A stretch of 64,000 bases of DNA, from the NCBI GenBank assembly GCA_965247775.1, contig OZ252031.1:1116001-1180000 (forward strand), read 5' to 3'. Under the pieces are notes generated by a model, which was not told the DNA's origin, did no database searches, and worked only from the letters and a program-made list of their open reading frames with translations. Below, one piece after another: positions 47,823 to 56,440 of this stretch. How positions within the stretch are numbered: the stretch's first letter is position 1; each line of letters starts with the position of its first letter. The translations under genes and the position numbers were made by a program. The DNA comes from G965247775 sp965247775. Its GTDB lineage: Bacteria; Chloroflexota; Dehalococcoidia; Bin125.

Positions 47823-49172
47823 CTAGGGGCGAAACCCGCCCGCGGCGCCCTCTTCGTAGCGCGTCACGCGGAACCGGAACAGTGCTACGGGGTCGGCGGC
47901 GTCGATGCCGGCCTTCTCCCGCGCGATGCGGATCTGCGCCTCCGCGCTCTCGATCCCCTCCAGCGCTGGCAGCAGCAGCCCGCGCCGCGCCCCGTTCTCC
48001 ACGATCAGGCCGTAGCGGGCGGGGTCCAGCGCCGAGGCACCCGCGACCGCTTCCGGCGCCTCCAGCACGTCCACCTTGTAGGTCAGCCCCGCCAGCTCCC
48101 CCGCGCGCACCGCCGCGAAGCGCGGATCCGACGTCGCGGCCGCCACCGCGTTCGCCGCGATCTCCTCAGCCAGCGTCGTCATGCGCGGCTCCACCGTGCC
48201 GATGCAGCCGCGCAGCTCCCCCGCCAGCGTATGAATCGATACGAAGGCGCCGGCCGGTTCGTCCAGCGCGCCCGCCCCGCCCGCCGGGAGCGGCGTATCG
48301 CTGCGGCCCAAGTGCGATTCCACCGCCGCGCGCGCCAATCCCACGATGGCCGCTGCCTCCGCAGCGGGGTCCTGCTCCTCTACCCCGACCCGCGCCGTCA
48401 TGTAGCCCACCCCCCACGGCGCCTCCGACGCCAAGATGTGCGGGTGCACCGCCCACGGCGCCAGCGCCCCCATCAGGATCGCCAGGGACGGGATCGAGTC
48501 CTCTGCCGCCTGCGCCCGCAGCTGCTCCTCCACCGACAGGATCGCCTCCCGGTCCCAGGCCTCAAAGGCCGCGTGGAACTGCTCCTCGAACACCGGCGCC
48601 ATGGGGTGGTAGCCGTACGGCCCGTCCTGCTTCAGCGCGTGCGCACCGTCCGCGCTGGCCACGATCGCGACGCGTTTCGGCGTCGCCGCCAGCACCGCCG
48701 CCAACGCCTCACCCAGGGCGTGGTGCGCCCGCGGCTCGGCGAAGCTGATCGCCAGCAGCAGCACCCGAGCCCGCGGCGCCGCCGCTCCCAGGTGGTACAG
48801 CGGCACCCACAGCGAGTGGTCATCCGGCTCCCACGCCTCCACCGCCGCCAGCGGCACCCCTCGTTCCCCCGCCGCCGCCAGCAACGCCGCGACCAGCTCC
48901 GTGTCCGTCTCTCGCTCGAAGCGCACGTCCTGCGCCCCGAAGCGGCCCAGGTTCCCCCGCAACGCGCCCCGCAGCACGACGAACTCATCCCGTCGCAGCG
49001 GCCCGTGCGGGCAGATGAAGACCAGCACCTGTGGCCGTGCCTCGCCCAGCTCCGCCCGCAACTCCGCGTACGCATCCAGCGTCGCCTGCGTCACCCGCTC
49101 CTGCCCCCGCCCCACCTCGGGCACGATGATCGGCGGGTGCGGTGTCACGGCGGCGAAGACGGGAACGCCCAC
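47823..49172 (-). CDS. AmmeMemoRadiSam fusion: LigB-type domain plus AMMECR1 domain
   Basis: Two-domain protein of 449 residues. N-terminal half: class III extradiol dioxygenase-like (LigB/Memo-related) with FAAVTPHPPIIVPEVGRG, FICPHGPLRRDEFVV, DDHSLWVPLYHL and VASADGAHALKQDGPYGYHP. C-terminal half: AMMECR1 with GAFVSIHTLAGELRGCIGTV, AAATSDPRFAAVRAGELAGL and GLIVENGARRGLLLPALEGI. The AmmeMemoRadiSam set groups AMMECR1, Memo and a radical SAM protein; the reaction is not established. GTG 49172 was chosen because GGAAGG lies 6-7 nt upstream and homology starts there; the longer ORF start at 49280 would overlap selA. No radical SAM partner lies in the window. Confidence 0.88.
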   Translation of the reverse strand: MGVPVFAAVTPHPPIIVPEVGRGQERVTQATLDAYAELRAELGEARPQVLVFICPHGPLRRDEFVVLRGALRGNLGRFGAQDVRFERETDTELVAALLAAAGERGVPLAAVEAWEPDDHSLWVPLYHLGAAAPRARVLLLAISFAEPRAHHALGEALAAVLAATPKRVAIVASADGAHALKQDGPYGYHPMAPVFEEQFHAAFEAWDREAILSVEEQLRAQAAEDSIPSLAILMGALAPWAVHPHILASEAPWGVGYMTARVGVEEQDPAAEAAAIVGLARAAVESHLGRSDTPLPAGGAGALDEPAGAFVSIHTLAGELRGCIGTVEPRMTTLAEEIAANAVAAATSDPRFAAVRAGELAGLTYKVDVLEAPEAVAGASALDPARYGLIVENGARRGLLLPALEGIESAEAQIRIAREKAGIDAADPVALFRFRVTRYEEGAAGGFRP

Positions 49173-49227
49173 GGCTTCCCTTCCATCGATCCATTGTACG
49201 GATGGCGGCGAGTCCAGCGCGCCCCGA

Positions 49228-50631
49228 TCAGCCCGCCGCCAGCGCCGCCCGCAGCGTCGCCAGCAGCGCCGCCTCCTCATCCTCCGCCACGGTGCGCGGG
49301 TCCAGCCGCAGCGCTTCTCGCTCCACCCGCCCCACCACCGGCCGCTCGGCGGAGCGCAGTCGCGCCGCGAGCCGGTGCGGCTCCTCGTTCGGCAGCGTCA
49401 GCACGAACGACGGCAGGCTCTCGCCCGGCAACGACCCGCCGCCGATCATCGATTCCGCTGCCTCCACCGCACCCAGCGCCAGCGCCGCTTGCCAGCCCTC
49501 GGCCCGCTCCCGCATCCGCTCGGCCGGGGCGCTGATCATCTTCCACACCGGCACCCGCTCCTCCGCCTCGCCCAGGAGGTAGTGCTGCAGCGTCGCCGCC
49601 AGCCCCGCGATCGTCGCCTTGTCGCTGCGCAGCGCCCGCGCCAGCGGATGCCGTTTCAGTTTGTCCACCAGTTCCCGCCGCCCCACGATGATCCCCGCCT
49701 GCGGCCCTCCCAGCAGCTTGTCCCCCGAGAACAGCACCAGGTCTGCCCCTGCCGCCAGGCTCTCTTGCGGGGTCGGCTCCGGCGCCAGCCCGTAGCGCGA
49801 CGTGTCCAGCAGGCAGCCGCTGCCGATGTCGTCGAGGAGCAGCGCGCCGTGCTCGCTGGCGACACCGCGCAACTCGCGCAGGCCCGGCTGCTCCGTGAAC
49901 CCCACGATCTTGAAGTTGCTGGCATGCACCCGCAGCACCGCCGCCGTCCGCTCAGAGATCGCCGAGGCGTAGTCCCCTGCCCGCGTCCGGTTCGTCGTCC
50001 CCACCTCCATCAGCGTCGCGCCGCTCTGGCGGCACACATCCGGGATGCGGAAGCCGCCCCCGATCTCCACCGCCTGCCCCCGGCTCACGATCACCTCGCG
50101 TCCCCCCGCGAAGGCGGACAGCACGAACAGCAGCGCCGAGGCGTTGTTGTTCACCGCGATCCCCGCCTCCGCCCCCGTCGTCGCTTGCAGCAGGCCCTCC
50201 AGATGACTCAGCCGGGAGCCCCGCTCCCCCGCCGCCAGGTCGAATTCCAGGTTCGAGTAGCTCCGCCCGGCCTCCGCCATCGCCGCCAGCGCCGACGCCG
50301 GCAGCGGCGCCCGCCCTAGATTCGTGTGCAGGATCACGCCGCTGGCGTTGATCACCGATCGCAGCGACGGCCGCGTCGCCTCCTCCACGCTCGTCACGAC
50401 GGCGGCGGCGATCGCTTCCATGTCCGCTCCGCCCCCCGCGCCGCCGTCCGAGCCGTTGCCGCTCCCCTCCGCGGCGCCCCTCGCGCTGCGGATCGCCTCT
50501 CGCGCGCGGGCCAGCGCCGCCCGTGTGTGGGCCGTCACCAACTCCTCCGGGTAGCGCTCGCGCAGCGCCGTCAGTGCCCCGTGCTGGAGCAGCCGATCGA
50601 CGCTGGGTAAACCACGGTACGGATTGCTCAT
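49228..50631 (-). CDS. selA: L-seryl-tRNA(Sec) selenium transferase
   Basis: PLP enzyme converting Ser-tRNA(Sec) to Sec-tRNA(Sec) with selenophosphate, so the organism probably makes selenoproteins. Visible motifs: N-terminal SNPYRGLPSVDRLLQH, VINASGVILHTNLGRAPLP, SNLEFDLAAGERGSRLSHLE, AVNNNASALLFVLSAFAGGR, MEVGTTNRTRAGDY, and PLP lysine motif LVLFSGDKLLGGPQAGIIVG. 467 residues, the usual family length. An insertion of Gly/Ser-rich sequence (GAAEGSGNGSDGGAGGGAD) sits near residue 55. First gene of the minus-strand run to rarA; no selB, selC or selD in the window. Confidence 0.95.
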   Translation of the reverse strand: MSNPYRGLPSVDRLLQHGALTALRERYPEELVTAHTRAALARAREAIRSARGAAEGSGNGSDGGAGGGADMEAIAAAVVTSVEEATRPSLRSVINASGVILHTNLGRAPLPASALAAMAEAGRSYSNLEFDLAAGERGSRLSHLEGLLQATTGAEAGIAVNNNASALLFVLSAFAGGREVIVSRGQAVEIGGGFRIPDVCRQSGATLMEVGTTNRTRAGDYASAISERTAAVLRVHASNFKIVGFTEQPGLRELRGVASEHGALLLDDIGSGCLLDTSRYGLAPEPTPQESLAAGADLVLFSGDKLLGGPQAGIIVGRRELVDKLKRHPLARALRSDKATIAGLAATLQHYLLGEAEERVPVWKMISAPAERMRERAEGWQAALALGAVEAAESMIGGGSLPGESLPSFVLTLPNEEPHRLAARLRSAERPVVGRVEREALRLDPRTVAEDEEAALLATLRAALAAG

Positions 50632-50671
50632 CCTGTGCGACTCACCCGCCGATCGTACACTGCCGGCCCGG

Positions 50672-50701
50672 TTGCTCCGCCCGGATCACGGCTCATATAG
50701 T
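50672..50701 (+). promoter_or_regulatory. Probable promoter of the aminotransferase-serA pair
   Basis: TTGCTC (50672-50677) and TATAGT (50696-50701) with an 18-bp spacer resemble a sigma-70-type promoter. They lie in the 96-bp divergent spacer between selA and the aminotransferase, and a strong AAGGAGG follows before the TTG start. Confidence 0.45.
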
Positions 50702-50727
50702 CGATTCGTTCCCCCAAGGAGGATCCG

Positions 50728-51840
50728 TTGGCGAATCTACGCATCCCCGGCCCCACGCCGATCCCCCCCGCCGTTCAGGAGGCCTTGGGCGGGCAGATGA
50801 TCAACCATCGCGGCCCCGAATTCGCCGCCCTCTTCGAACGCGTGACGGAAGGCCTGCGCCCCTTCTTCGAGACCCGGTCCGACCTCCTCATCCTGACCTG
50901 CAGCGGCAGCGGCGCCATGGAGGCCGCCGTCGTCAACACTCTCTCCCCGGGCGACGCCGTCCTCGCCGTCAGCATCGGCGCCTTTGGCGACCGTTTCGCC
51001 CAGATCGCCGAGACGTATGGCGCCGACGTCACGCGTCTCGAGGGCGAGTGGGGCCGGGCCCTCGACACCGACAGCCTACGCCGGGCTCTTCGCGTCGGCG
51101 ACTTCCGCGCCGTCCTCGTCACCCACAACGAGACCTCCACCGGCGTCACCAACCCCCTGGAAGCGATCGCCGCCACGGTCCACGCCGAGAGCGACGCGCT
51201 GCTCCTCGTCGACGCCGTCTCCAGCATGGGGTGCATCCCCGTCGAGACCGACGCTTGGGGCCTCGATGTCGTGGTCACGGGCTCTCAGAAAGGCTGGGAG
51301 GCGCCGCCCGGCCTGGCCATGGCCGCTGTCGGCCCGCGCGCCTGGCAGGCCTGCGCCCGCGCCACGATGCCGCGCTTCTACTTGGACCTCGGCAAGGCCC
51401 GCGACTTCTACGCCAAGGGTCAGACCCCCTTCACGCCCGCCATCTCCATCCTCTACGCCCTTGACGTGTCCCTGAAGCGCATGCGTGAGGAGGGTCCCGA
51501 GGCCATCTTTGCCCGCCACGCCCGCATCGCCGCTCGGGCCCGCGACGGCGCCCAGGCGATCGGTCTGGAACTCTTCGCGGACGAGGCGCACGCCTCCAAC
51601 ACCATCACCTCCCTCAAGGTCCCCGAGGGGATCGACGGCAAGGCCCTCACCGCCCGCCTGCGCGAGCACTACGACACCGTCCTGGCCGGCGGCCAGAGCA
51701 AGCTGGCGGGACGGATCGTCCGCCTCGGCCACCTGGGCTGGGTGCAGGAGGCCGACATCGACGCCGCCCTCGACGCTCTCGGCCATGCCCTCGCCGACCT
51801 CGGCTTCCCCGTCCCCGCCGCCGCCGCCGCGCGGTCGTGA
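50728..51840 (+). CDS. Alanine-glyoxylate / serine-pyruvate-type aminotransferase
   Basis: 370-residue class V PLP aminotransferase. It opens LRIPGPTPIPPAVQEALGG and IPGPTP is diagnostic of the AGXT/serine-glyoxylate/SerC-like group. Further: TCSGSGAMEAAVVNTLSPGD, THNETSTGVTNPLEAIAATV, DAVSSMGCIPVETDAWGLDV and the PLP lysine in VTGSQKGWEAPPGLA. The start is TTG at 50728, with AAGGAGG 6 nt upstream. It overlaps serA by 4 nt (GTGA), so the pair likely provides serine or glycine metabolism, the aminotransferase perhaps acting on phosphohydroxypyruvate or glyoxylate. Its last codons are duplicated near 1.6 kb. Confidence 0.92.
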   Translation: MANLRIPGPTPIPPAVQEALGGQMINHRGPEFAALFERVTEGLRPFFETRSDLLILTCSGSGAMEAAVVNTLSPGDAVLAVSIGAFGDRFAQIAETYGADVTRLEGEWGRALDTDSLRRALRVGDFRAVLVTHNETSTGVTNPLEAIAATVHAESDALLLVDAVSSMGCIPVETDAWGLDVVVTGSQKGWEAPPGLAMAAVGPRAWQACARATMPRFYLDLGKARDFYAKGQTPFTPAISILYALDVSLKRMREEGPEAIFARHARIAARARDGAQAIGLELFADEAHASNTITSLKVPEGIDGKALTARLREHYDTVLAGGQSKLAGRIVRLGHLGWVQEADIDAALDALGHALADLGFPVPAAAAARS

Positions 51841-53438
51841 CCCCCCCGTTCCGCGTCCTCGTCGCGGATCCCATCGCGCCGGAGGGGGTGGAGCGGCTGC
51901 GGCAGGGGGCCCAGGTCGACGTCTGCAGCAGCCTCGGCCCGGACGAACTCCTGGCTGCTATCCCGGACTACGACGCCCTCCTCGTACGCAGCGCCAGCCG
52001 CGTCTCCCGCGCCGTCATCGAGGCCGGCGCCCGGCTGCGCGTGATCGGCCGCGCCGGCGTCGGCATCGACAACATCGACGTGGGCGCCGCCACCGAGCGC
52101 GGCATCGTGGTGGTCAACGCGCCCACCGGCAACACCGTCTCCGCCGCCGAACTCACCATCGCGCACTTCCTCGCCCTCAGCCGCCACATCGCGGCCGCGG
52201 ACGCCAGTCTGCGCGGCGGCGCCTGGCAGCGCGCCGCCTACGTGGGCGTGGAGCTGCGCGGCAAGACGGTCGGCGTCGTGGGCCTCGGCCAGGTCGGCGC
52301 CGCCGTCGCCCGCCGCCTCAACGGCCTCGAGATGACCGTCCTCGCCTACGACCCCTTCGTCCCCGACGACCGCGCCCGCCAGCTCGGGGCCGAACTCACC
52401 GATCTCCATGACCTCCTCGCCCGCGCCGACTTCGTCACCCTCCACACCACTCTCACTCCGGGCGCCCCTCCGCTCCTGGGTGAGGCGGAGATCGCCCGCA
52501 TGCGGCCGGGCGCGCGGCTGATCAATACCGCCCGCGGCGGCCTCATCGACGAAGCCGCCCTCCTCGCCGCGCTCGATGCCGGTCACCTCGCCGGCGCCGC
52601 TATCGATGTCTTCCGCGAGGAGCCCGCCACCGGCAACCCGCTCGCTCGCCACCCCAAGGTCGTCGTCACCCCCCACCTCGGCGCATCGACCCAGGAGGCC
52701 CAGGAGCGCGTCGCCCTCGACGTCGCCACCGAGGTTCTGCGCGTGCTCGCCGGCCAGCCCGCCACAACCGCCGTCAACGCACCCCTCTTCGATCCCGCCA
52801 CGATGGAGGCCATCGGTCCCTACCTGGCCGTCGCCGAAGCGGTGGGCAAGCTCACCACCCAGATCGCCGCCGGCCAGTGGCAGTCCATCCACATGCAGTA
52901 CCTGGGCGAGATCGCCAACCACGACGTCACCGCCCTCAAGGCCGCCGCCGTCGCCGGCCTCCTCGCTCCCATCAGCGAGGAGCACGTCAACCTCGTCTCC
53001 GTGAACACCGTCATCGCCCAGCGCGGCTGGCACATCGTCGAGGAGAAGCAGCCCGACGCCGGCCTCTACGCCAACCTCGTCACCATCCGCCTACAGACCT
53101 CGGCCGGCGCCTCCTCGGTCTCGGGCGCCCTCGTCCACGGCGAGCCCCGCATCGTCGAGATCGACGGCTTCCACGTCGATGTCGCCCGCGACGAGCACAG
53201 CCCCCAGCACACCCACATCCTCATCCTTCATAACGAGGACCGGCCCGGCCGCATCGGTGCCGTGGGCACCGCGCTGGGCGAGATGGACGTCAACATCGGC
53301 GGCATGGACGTGGGCCGGGAAGAGGACGCCGCCCGCGCCATCATGGTGCTCACCGTCGATCGGACCCTCGACCAGAACGAACTCGCGGCCCTCGCCGCCA
53401 TCCCCGGCATCGAGGACGTCAAACAGGCCGAGGTCTAG
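51837..53438 (+). CDS. serA: D-3-phosphoglycerate dehydrogenase
   Basis: First step of serine biosynthesis, oxidising 3-phosphoglycerate with NAD. 533 residues: N-terminal substrate domain (FRVLVADPIAPEGVERLRQG), NAD-binding Rossmann motif VGVVGLGQVGAAVARRLNG, catalytic motifs NTARGGLIDEAALLAALDAG and VVTPHLGASTQEAQERV, an intervening ASB-type domain, and a C-terminal ACT domain (ILILHNEDRPGRIGAVGTAL, MDVNIGGMDVGREEDAARAI). This is the long, type-I form that can be allosterically inhibited by serine. Start GTG 51837 overlaps the aminotransferase stop (GTGA). Confidence 0.95.
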   Translation: MTPPFRVLVADPIAPEGVERLRQGAQVDVCSSLGPDELLAAIPDYDALLVRSASRVSRAVIEAGARLRVIGRAGVGIDNIDVGAATERGIVVVNAPTGNTVSAAELTIAHFLALSRHIAAADASLRGGAWQRAAYVGVELRGKTVGVVGLGQVGAAVARRLNGLEMTVLAYDPFVPDDRARQLGAELTDLHDLLARADFVTLHTTLTPGAPPLLGEAEIARMRPGARLINTARGGLIDEAALLAALDAGHLAGAAIDVFREEPATGNPLARHPKVVVTPHLGASTQEAQERVALDVATEVLRVLAGQPATTAVNAPLFDPATMEAIGPYLAVAEAVGKLTTQIAAGQWQSIHMQYLGEIANHDVTALKAAAVAGLLAPISEEHVNLVSVNTVIAQRGWHIVEEKQPDAGLYANLVTIRLQTSAGASSVSGALVHGEPRIVEIDGFHVDVARDEHSPQHTHILILHNEDRPGRIGAVGTALGEMDVNIGGMDVGREEDAARAIMVLTVDRTLDQNELAALAAIPGIEDVKQAEV

Positions 53439-53520
53439 TCCCGCGAATGCGGTCCCGTTCGCCGTGCCTGTCCTGCGCTGTCAAACGGAGCCCGTCGACC
53501 GCGCGAGCGGGAGCGCCCCA

Positions 53521-54837
53521 CTAGAAGCTCTCTTCCGGCCCTGCGTCGAAAGCGTGCAGCACGACCCCCGTCGGCAGCTTCGGCGTGAAGTACGTGCTCT
53601 TCTGCGGCATCCGCTCCCCACCGTCCGCCGAGGCGAAGATCTGCCCCAGCGTCGGCGGCATCAGCAGGAACGCCACGTGTGCTTCCCCCGCCTCCACGCG
53701 CGCGCAGGCCGATGCCGCATCGTGCTCGTAGGTCACGGCCTCGCCCCGTCGCAGCGCCTCTTCATCGATGCCGAATACTGGCCCCAGCGCCCCGAACTGC
53801 AACACCGCCGCGCCCAGACGCCCCCAGGGTTCCGGGATCGAAGCCGGCAGCGCCGCCCGCGTGCGCTCGTCCGCTAGTAGCACCAGATCCTCATCCCCAA
53901 GCCCGTGGACCCCGATCGTCACCCCTCCCGTCTGCCCGGCGCGCGCCGCAACGCGCTCGGCCAGCGCTGCCCCATCGCCGCCGCGGCCAACCGCCTCCAC
54001 CCGGAACAACGTCCGCAGCTGCTCGAGCGCGTCCCCAGGCGGCGGCAGGTGCAGCAGCCGGTGCGTCGCTCCCACAACCAGCCCCGCATCGTTCGCAAGG
54101 ATGATCCCCATCAGCACCCGGTTCTCCGCCTCCGACCCCGTCCAGCCGCGCCCCGCCGCCGCCGCCAGCCGGTCGCGATACTCCAGCGCCGACTCATAGC
54201 GATGGTGTCCGTCCGCGATGTAGAGCATCTCTCCCCCCAGCGCGTCCCGCAGTACCGTCACCGCCCGGGCGTCGTCGACCACGTGCAGGATGTGCTCCTC
54301 GCCCGCGGGATCCGTCCCGGACGCCGCCGGCGTCCCCGCCTCGCCGCCGGACAGCGCCGCCGCCAGCTGCCCGTGGGCGTCCGGCGCCAGCACCATCAGC
54401 GGCGAGACGTCCGCCCGCGCCGCCTCGCGCAGGCTGCCCCGCTCGCGCTTCGGTCCGCTCATCGTCCACTCGTGCGGGCGCACCCCGCCCCCGTCCGCGT
54501 GCGACGCGTCCCACGCTGTCAGCCGCACCGCGGCGTACAGCGTCGTCCGCTCCCGCTCTTCCCCGCGGTGCCGGAAGCGATGCCGCTCAACATAATACGC
54601 CGGCGACCGATCTCGACGCAGCACCCCGGCCTGCCGCCACTCCCCCAGCAGCCGCGCCGCCTCCGTCGCCCCGCCCGGCGCCGCCTCCACGTGCGTGATC
54701 TGGTAAGGGCTCGCGGCGAGCAGCGCTTCCCGCTGCGCAGGCGCGATCACATCGTACGGGGGACCCAACAGACGGCCCCAGCCACCGGCCACCACCGGGT
54801 CGTAGCGCAGCCCGCGAAAGGGTTCCGCCTCGGCCAT
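53521..54837 (-). CDS. DUF1015 family protein
   Basis: 438 residues from ATG 54837 (MAEAEPFRGLRYDP). Family landmarks are FRGLRYDPVVAGGWGRLLGP PYDVI, SPYQITHVE, and LYIADGHHRYESALEYRDRL, the last a conserved His-rich motif of DUF1015. The C-terminal ends with QKSTYFTPKLPTGVVLHAFD, also typical. Function of the family is unknown; a kinase- or hydrolase-like role has been suggested from neighbourhoods in general terms only. A longer ORF start at 54960 would overlap the divergent HIT gene and was rejected. Convergent with serA, 82 bp apart. Confidence 0.9.
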   Translation of the reverse strand: MAEAEPFRGLRYDPVVAGGWGRLLGPPYDVIAPAQREALLAASPYQITHVEAAPGGATEAARLLGEWRQAGVLRRDRSPAYYVERHRFRHRGEERERTTLYAAVRLTAWDASHADGGGVRPHEWTMSGPKRERGSLREAARADVSPLMVLAPDAHGQLAAALSGGEAGTPAASGTDPAGEEHILHVVDDARAVTVLRDALGGEMLYIADGHHRYESALEYRDRLAAAAGRGWTGSEAENRVLMGIILANDAGLVVGATHRLLHLPPPGDALEQLRTLFRVEAVGRGGDGAALAERVAARAGQTGGVTIGVHGLGDEDLVLLADERTRAALPASIPEPWGRLGAAVLQFGALGPVFGIDEEALRRGEAVTYEHDAASACARVEAGEAHVAFLLMPPTLGQIFASADGGERMPQKSTYFTPKLPTGVVLHAFDAGPEESF

Positions 54838-54896
54838 CGTTGCCAGCCTACTCCGGCCGCGCGATTCGATCCGGCCCCGCGGCGCCCCCCGCTCGA

Positions 54897-54926
54897 TTGA
54901 TCCACGGCGCCGCCGCTCCGTAGGCT
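54897..54926 (+). promoter_or_regulatory. Weak promoter candidate for the HIT gene
   Basis: TTGATC (54897-54902) and TAGGCT (54921-54926) spaced 18 bp in the 121-bp divergent spacer between the DUF1015 gene and the HIT gene. Both boxes match the sigma-70 consensus at four positions only. Confidence 0.25.
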
Positions 54927-54958
54927 GACCCCGCGCCACCTGCCAGACGAACGGGACC

Positions 54959-55630
54959 ATGGCCGGCTACTGCACCTTCTGCGAGATCGTCGCCGGCCGC
55001 GAGCCCGCCCGCGTCTTCCACGCCGCCGCCGACGTCATGGTCTTCGAGAACGTCCTCGGCTGGAGCCGCGTCATGCTCCTCGCCGTCCCCAGGCAGCACC
55101 GCAGCCAATCCGAACTGTGGGCCGACCTCGGCCCCGTCGGCCGCGTCGCACTCGCGATGGGCCGCGAGCACGCGCCCGAAGGCTTCCGGCTCCTCTCCAA
55201 CTTCGGCGCCTACGGCATGCAAAGCCAGGCCCACGGCCATCTCCACATCCTGGACGGGACCGAGCCCGCCCTCGAGCGGCGCGAGCGGCCGCCCCGCTCC
55301 ATCGTCGACGCCGTCCGCGCCGCGGACGCCGAAACCGCCCGCACCGAGCACGCTGTCTTCTACGACGCCCGCAAGCGTGCCAGCCACCCACCCCTCACCG
55401 CGCTGGCGGTGCCTCGCGCCGCCGCGAACGGCGTTCTCTCCGACCGCCCCGCGCAGGAACTGTGGTCGGACATGGGCCCCTTCGGCGACGACCTCGTCGA
55501 GGTTGGCTGGGCCCGCAGCCAATACGGCTTCCGCCTGATCGCCAACTTCCCCGGCGAGGACCGCCTGCCCGGCGGCGAGAAGGGGCACGTCCACCTGCTC
55601 GGCGGGACGCCCCTGGGACACTACGCCTGA
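54959..55630 (+). CDS. Tandem-HIT-domain protein
   Basis: 223-residue protein with two consecutive HIT-like halves. The first has the usual zinc-type start YCTFCEIVAGREPARVFHAA, VMLLAVPRQHRSQSELW and the catalytic triad HGHLHIL near residue 92. The second has FYDARKRASHPPLTALAVPR, ELWSDMGPFGDDLVEVG, RLIANFPGEDRLPGGEKGHV and HLLGG, where the first His of HxHxH is Lys (KGHVHLL), so it may be non-catalytic. HIT proteins hydrolyse nucleotide phosphoesters. Duplicated HIT layouts occur in GalT-like enzymes, but GalT motifs are not seen. Convergent with rph, 6 bp apart. Confidence 0.85.
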   Translation: MAGYCTFCEIVAGREPARVFHAAADVMVFENVLGWSRVMLLAVPRQHRSQSELWADLGPVGRVALAMGREHAPEGFRLLSNFGAYGMQSQAHGHLHILDGTEPALERRERPPRSIVDAVRAADAETARTEHAVFYDARKRASHPPLTALAVPRAAANGVLSDRPAQELWSDMGPFGDDLVEVGWARSQYGFRLIANFPGEDRLPGGEKGHVHLLGGTPLGHYA

Positions 55631-55636
55631 CGCCCG

Positions 55637-56386
55637 CTACCCCCGCGCCGCCTCCCGGGCCTGCGCCAGGGCCTCCTCCTGGAACGCGAACAGCCGCGCC
55701 AGCCCCGTGTCGGCGCGGTCCAGCAGGCCGTCCAGCACGTCACGCCCGAAGGGGGTGCCCTCCGCCGTTCCCTGCACCTCCACGTACTCCCCCCGCGACG
55801 TCTTGACCACGTTGCAGTCCACCTCCGCGGCCGAATCCTCCGCGTAGCAGAGGTCCAGCAGGATCTCATGTTCGCCGGCCTCGCCCGCGACCAGGCCCAC
55901 GCTCGTCGCCGCCACCGCGCTACCCAGCGGCGACGCCCCCAGCGCCCCCGCCTCCACCAGTTGCTGCAGCGCCAGCGCCAGCGCCACGTAGCTCCCCGTG
56001 ATCGCCGCCGTGCGGGTGCCGCCGTCCGCTTGCAGCACATCGCAGTCCACGGTGAACGTCCGCTCACCCAGCAGGTCCAGCTGCGTCACCGCCCGCAAAC
56101 TGCGACCGATCAAGCGCTGGATCTCGTGCGTCCGCCCCCCGGTGCGGCCCCGCTCTCGCGGCGACCGCGTGTCCGTCGCTCGCGGCAGCATCGCGTACTC
56201 GGCCGTCACCCAGCCCGCCCCCTTGCCCCGGAGCCAGTTCGGCACCCGCTCCTCCACCGACACCGCGCACAGCACCCGCGTTAGCCCCGTGCTGATCAGC
56301 ACGGACCCCTCCGCGTGCACCTGCACGTCCACCTCCATCGACAGCGGGCGCAATTCGTCGGGGGCTCGGCCGTCCACGCGGGGCAT
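55637..56386 (-). CDS. rph: Ribonuclease PH
   Basis: Phosphorolytic 3'-5' exoribonuclease that trims tRNA 3' ends. 249 residues. Motifs: DGRAPDELRPLSMEVDVQVH, EGSVLISTGLTRVLCAVSVE, VTAEYAMLPRATDTRSPRER, GRTHEIQRLIGRSLRAVTQL (active-site arginines) and CDVLQADGGTRTAAITGSYV. Length and motif order match the family. Starts 54 bp after the end of comEC on the same strand, so it may share the comEA-comEC transcript. Confidence 0.95.
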   Translation of the reverse strand: MPRVDGRAPDELRPLSMEVDVQVHAEGSVLISTGLTRVLCAVSVEERVPNWLRGKGAGWVTAEYAMLPRATDTRSPRERGRTGGRTHEIQRLIGRSLRAVTQLDLLGERTFTVDCDVLQADGGTRTAAITGSYVALALALQQLVEAGALGASPLGSAVAATSVGLVAGEAGEHEILLDLCYAEDSAAEVDCNVVKTSRGEYVEVQGTAEGTPFGRDVLDGLLDRADTGLARLFAFQEEALAQAREAARG

Positions 56387-56440
56387 ACCCGCGAGTCTAG
56401 CCCGCCGCTCGCTAGCCGCATCCGCTCGATGCCGCAGCCC

